A stretch of DNA of 64,000 bases from Lithobates sylvaticus. Its lineage: Eukaryota > Chordata > Amphibia > Anura > Ranidae. Under the pieces are notes generated by a model, which saw only the letters and a program-made list of their open reading frames with translations, was not told the DNA's origin and searched no databases. The stretch lies in NCBI GenBank assembly GCA_028564925.1, contig CM053034.1, positions 92,761,626 through 92,825,625 on the forward strand, given 5' to 3'. Below are positions 63,200 through 64,000 of this stretch, one piece after another (the stretch's first letter is position 1; each line of letters opens with the position of its first letter). A program made the translations under genes and the position numbers.

Positions 63200-64000
63200 C
63201 TGGGAACAAATTCAATCATTAATTGAGATCATTTAAATGGTTCACAGTATGCAATAAATTGATACCTGTTCCATGACATAAATAATTTAAACTTCCTATA
63301 AAAACACTATTAAGATTGACATTTCTCTTCTAATTCAGAATTATATAAATTTAGTCATAAGGCCTATAGGAAAATACAGGTTAATTTACTAACGTTTGTG
63401 TGTGAGGGACATTAGTGAAATTAATGAGTTCATCTTAAATATCAATCAAAGGGGTGTTCTTTTTTTTCATTATTTTCTAGCAGGCAATGGCATATTTGTG
63501 TTCACTTCACTGCACTTCTGTTCAGACTTTAGTAAATCAGGGCTATATTCTATATATTTTTATTCAAAATGTAATCAAAAAGTGTTATAAGATTTAAGTA
63601 TAGATAAGGTTAGCTAAAATGGTGATAGCACTGGCATAGGTTTCTGTCCATTTACTTGAGTGATGTTTTACTCTTAAGATGTCATAGTCTGCTAAAACCT
63701 ATAAGTTACCCATACATGTAGGCCAGTTGTCAAGCCATAGGACAGAATTAGCCACAAGACACTTTAAGGGGTATAAGCATCAGCAATATATGGCCTTTGG
63801 ACATTATTGCAGCTTCAAATACATGGGATGGGTTATGAATACACAATTAATTGCCCATTTTCTATTGTCTATTCTGTAATAAGCCTGTTTTACATCCCAT
63901 TGCCTGTGGTAAACCTGTTTAATACCCACTGATCTGTGAATGTGCATATTGTATTTCATTTTAAAAAATATGTTTTAAAGGCTCTAAATCCTTTGGCATG

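Noticed and set aside
1-64000. CRISPR arrays, operons, bacterial promoters, tRNA or rRNA genes
   Set aside because: Nothing of the kind is visible; the tandem repeats present are microsatellites and transposon parts in vertebrate introns.

Overview
This is vertebrate nuclear DNA: small exons with GT/GC...AG borders separated by long introns full of transposable elements. The repeat set (MITEs with ends like ACACACGATCGGAC, TTAA-flanked short elements, ATTCG-rich palindromes) resembles what I recall from ranid frogs, so a true frog is the most likely source. That placement is recognition from memory, not a search.

One host gene fills the window, on the minus strand: an intact-looking gel-forming secreted mucin that I identify as MUC2. 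I delimit 31 consecutive exons from 63199 down to 640, about 4.93 kb of coding sequence or 1,640 codons. Splice phases agree at every junction and I see no stop. The order is VWD1-C8-TIL, VWD2-C8-TIL, a TIL/VWC linker, VWD3-C8-TIL, a short linker, then a Pro/Thr/Ser (PTS) mucin region holding one CysD domain. The signal-peptide exon and promoter lie beyond 64000. The rest of the PTS region and the C-terminal D4/VWC/cystine-knot part lie below position 1.

Region by region: 57-63.2 kb is VWD1; 48-55 kb is C8-1, TIL1 and a VWC-like link; 42.5-47.2 kb is VWD2, with two successive GC-AG introns; 33.4-39.8 kb is C8-2 and TIL2; 28-29.7 kb is TIL3; 22.5-27 kb is VWD3; 19.8-22 kb is C8-3 and TIL4; 16.7 and 7.8 kb are the linker and entry into PTS; 0.6-5.4 kb is the PTS region with a 1,029-nt CysD+PTS exon and small, phase-1 symmetric PTS exons, two of which come from a tandem duplication with their introns.

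The introns hold a chromodomain-type Ty3/Gypsy fossil (8563-14914) with a Harbinger-like element inside it; a 5'-truncated L1/Tx1-type LINE (39982-42146) with a hAT MITE inside it; a Tc1/mariner-type element with a nested palindromic MITE; a hairpin MITE split by a TTAA-flanked insertion; a 954-bp hAT-like palindrome of ATTCG motifs; and a nearly perfect 728-bp-arm inverted repeat (49208-51054). Several of these have target-site duplications readable by eye.

I found no second host gene, RNA gene or CRISPR array, and no new system. The most unusual items are the two consecutive GC-AG introns, the tandemly duplicated PTS exon unit and the large fresh inverted repeat.
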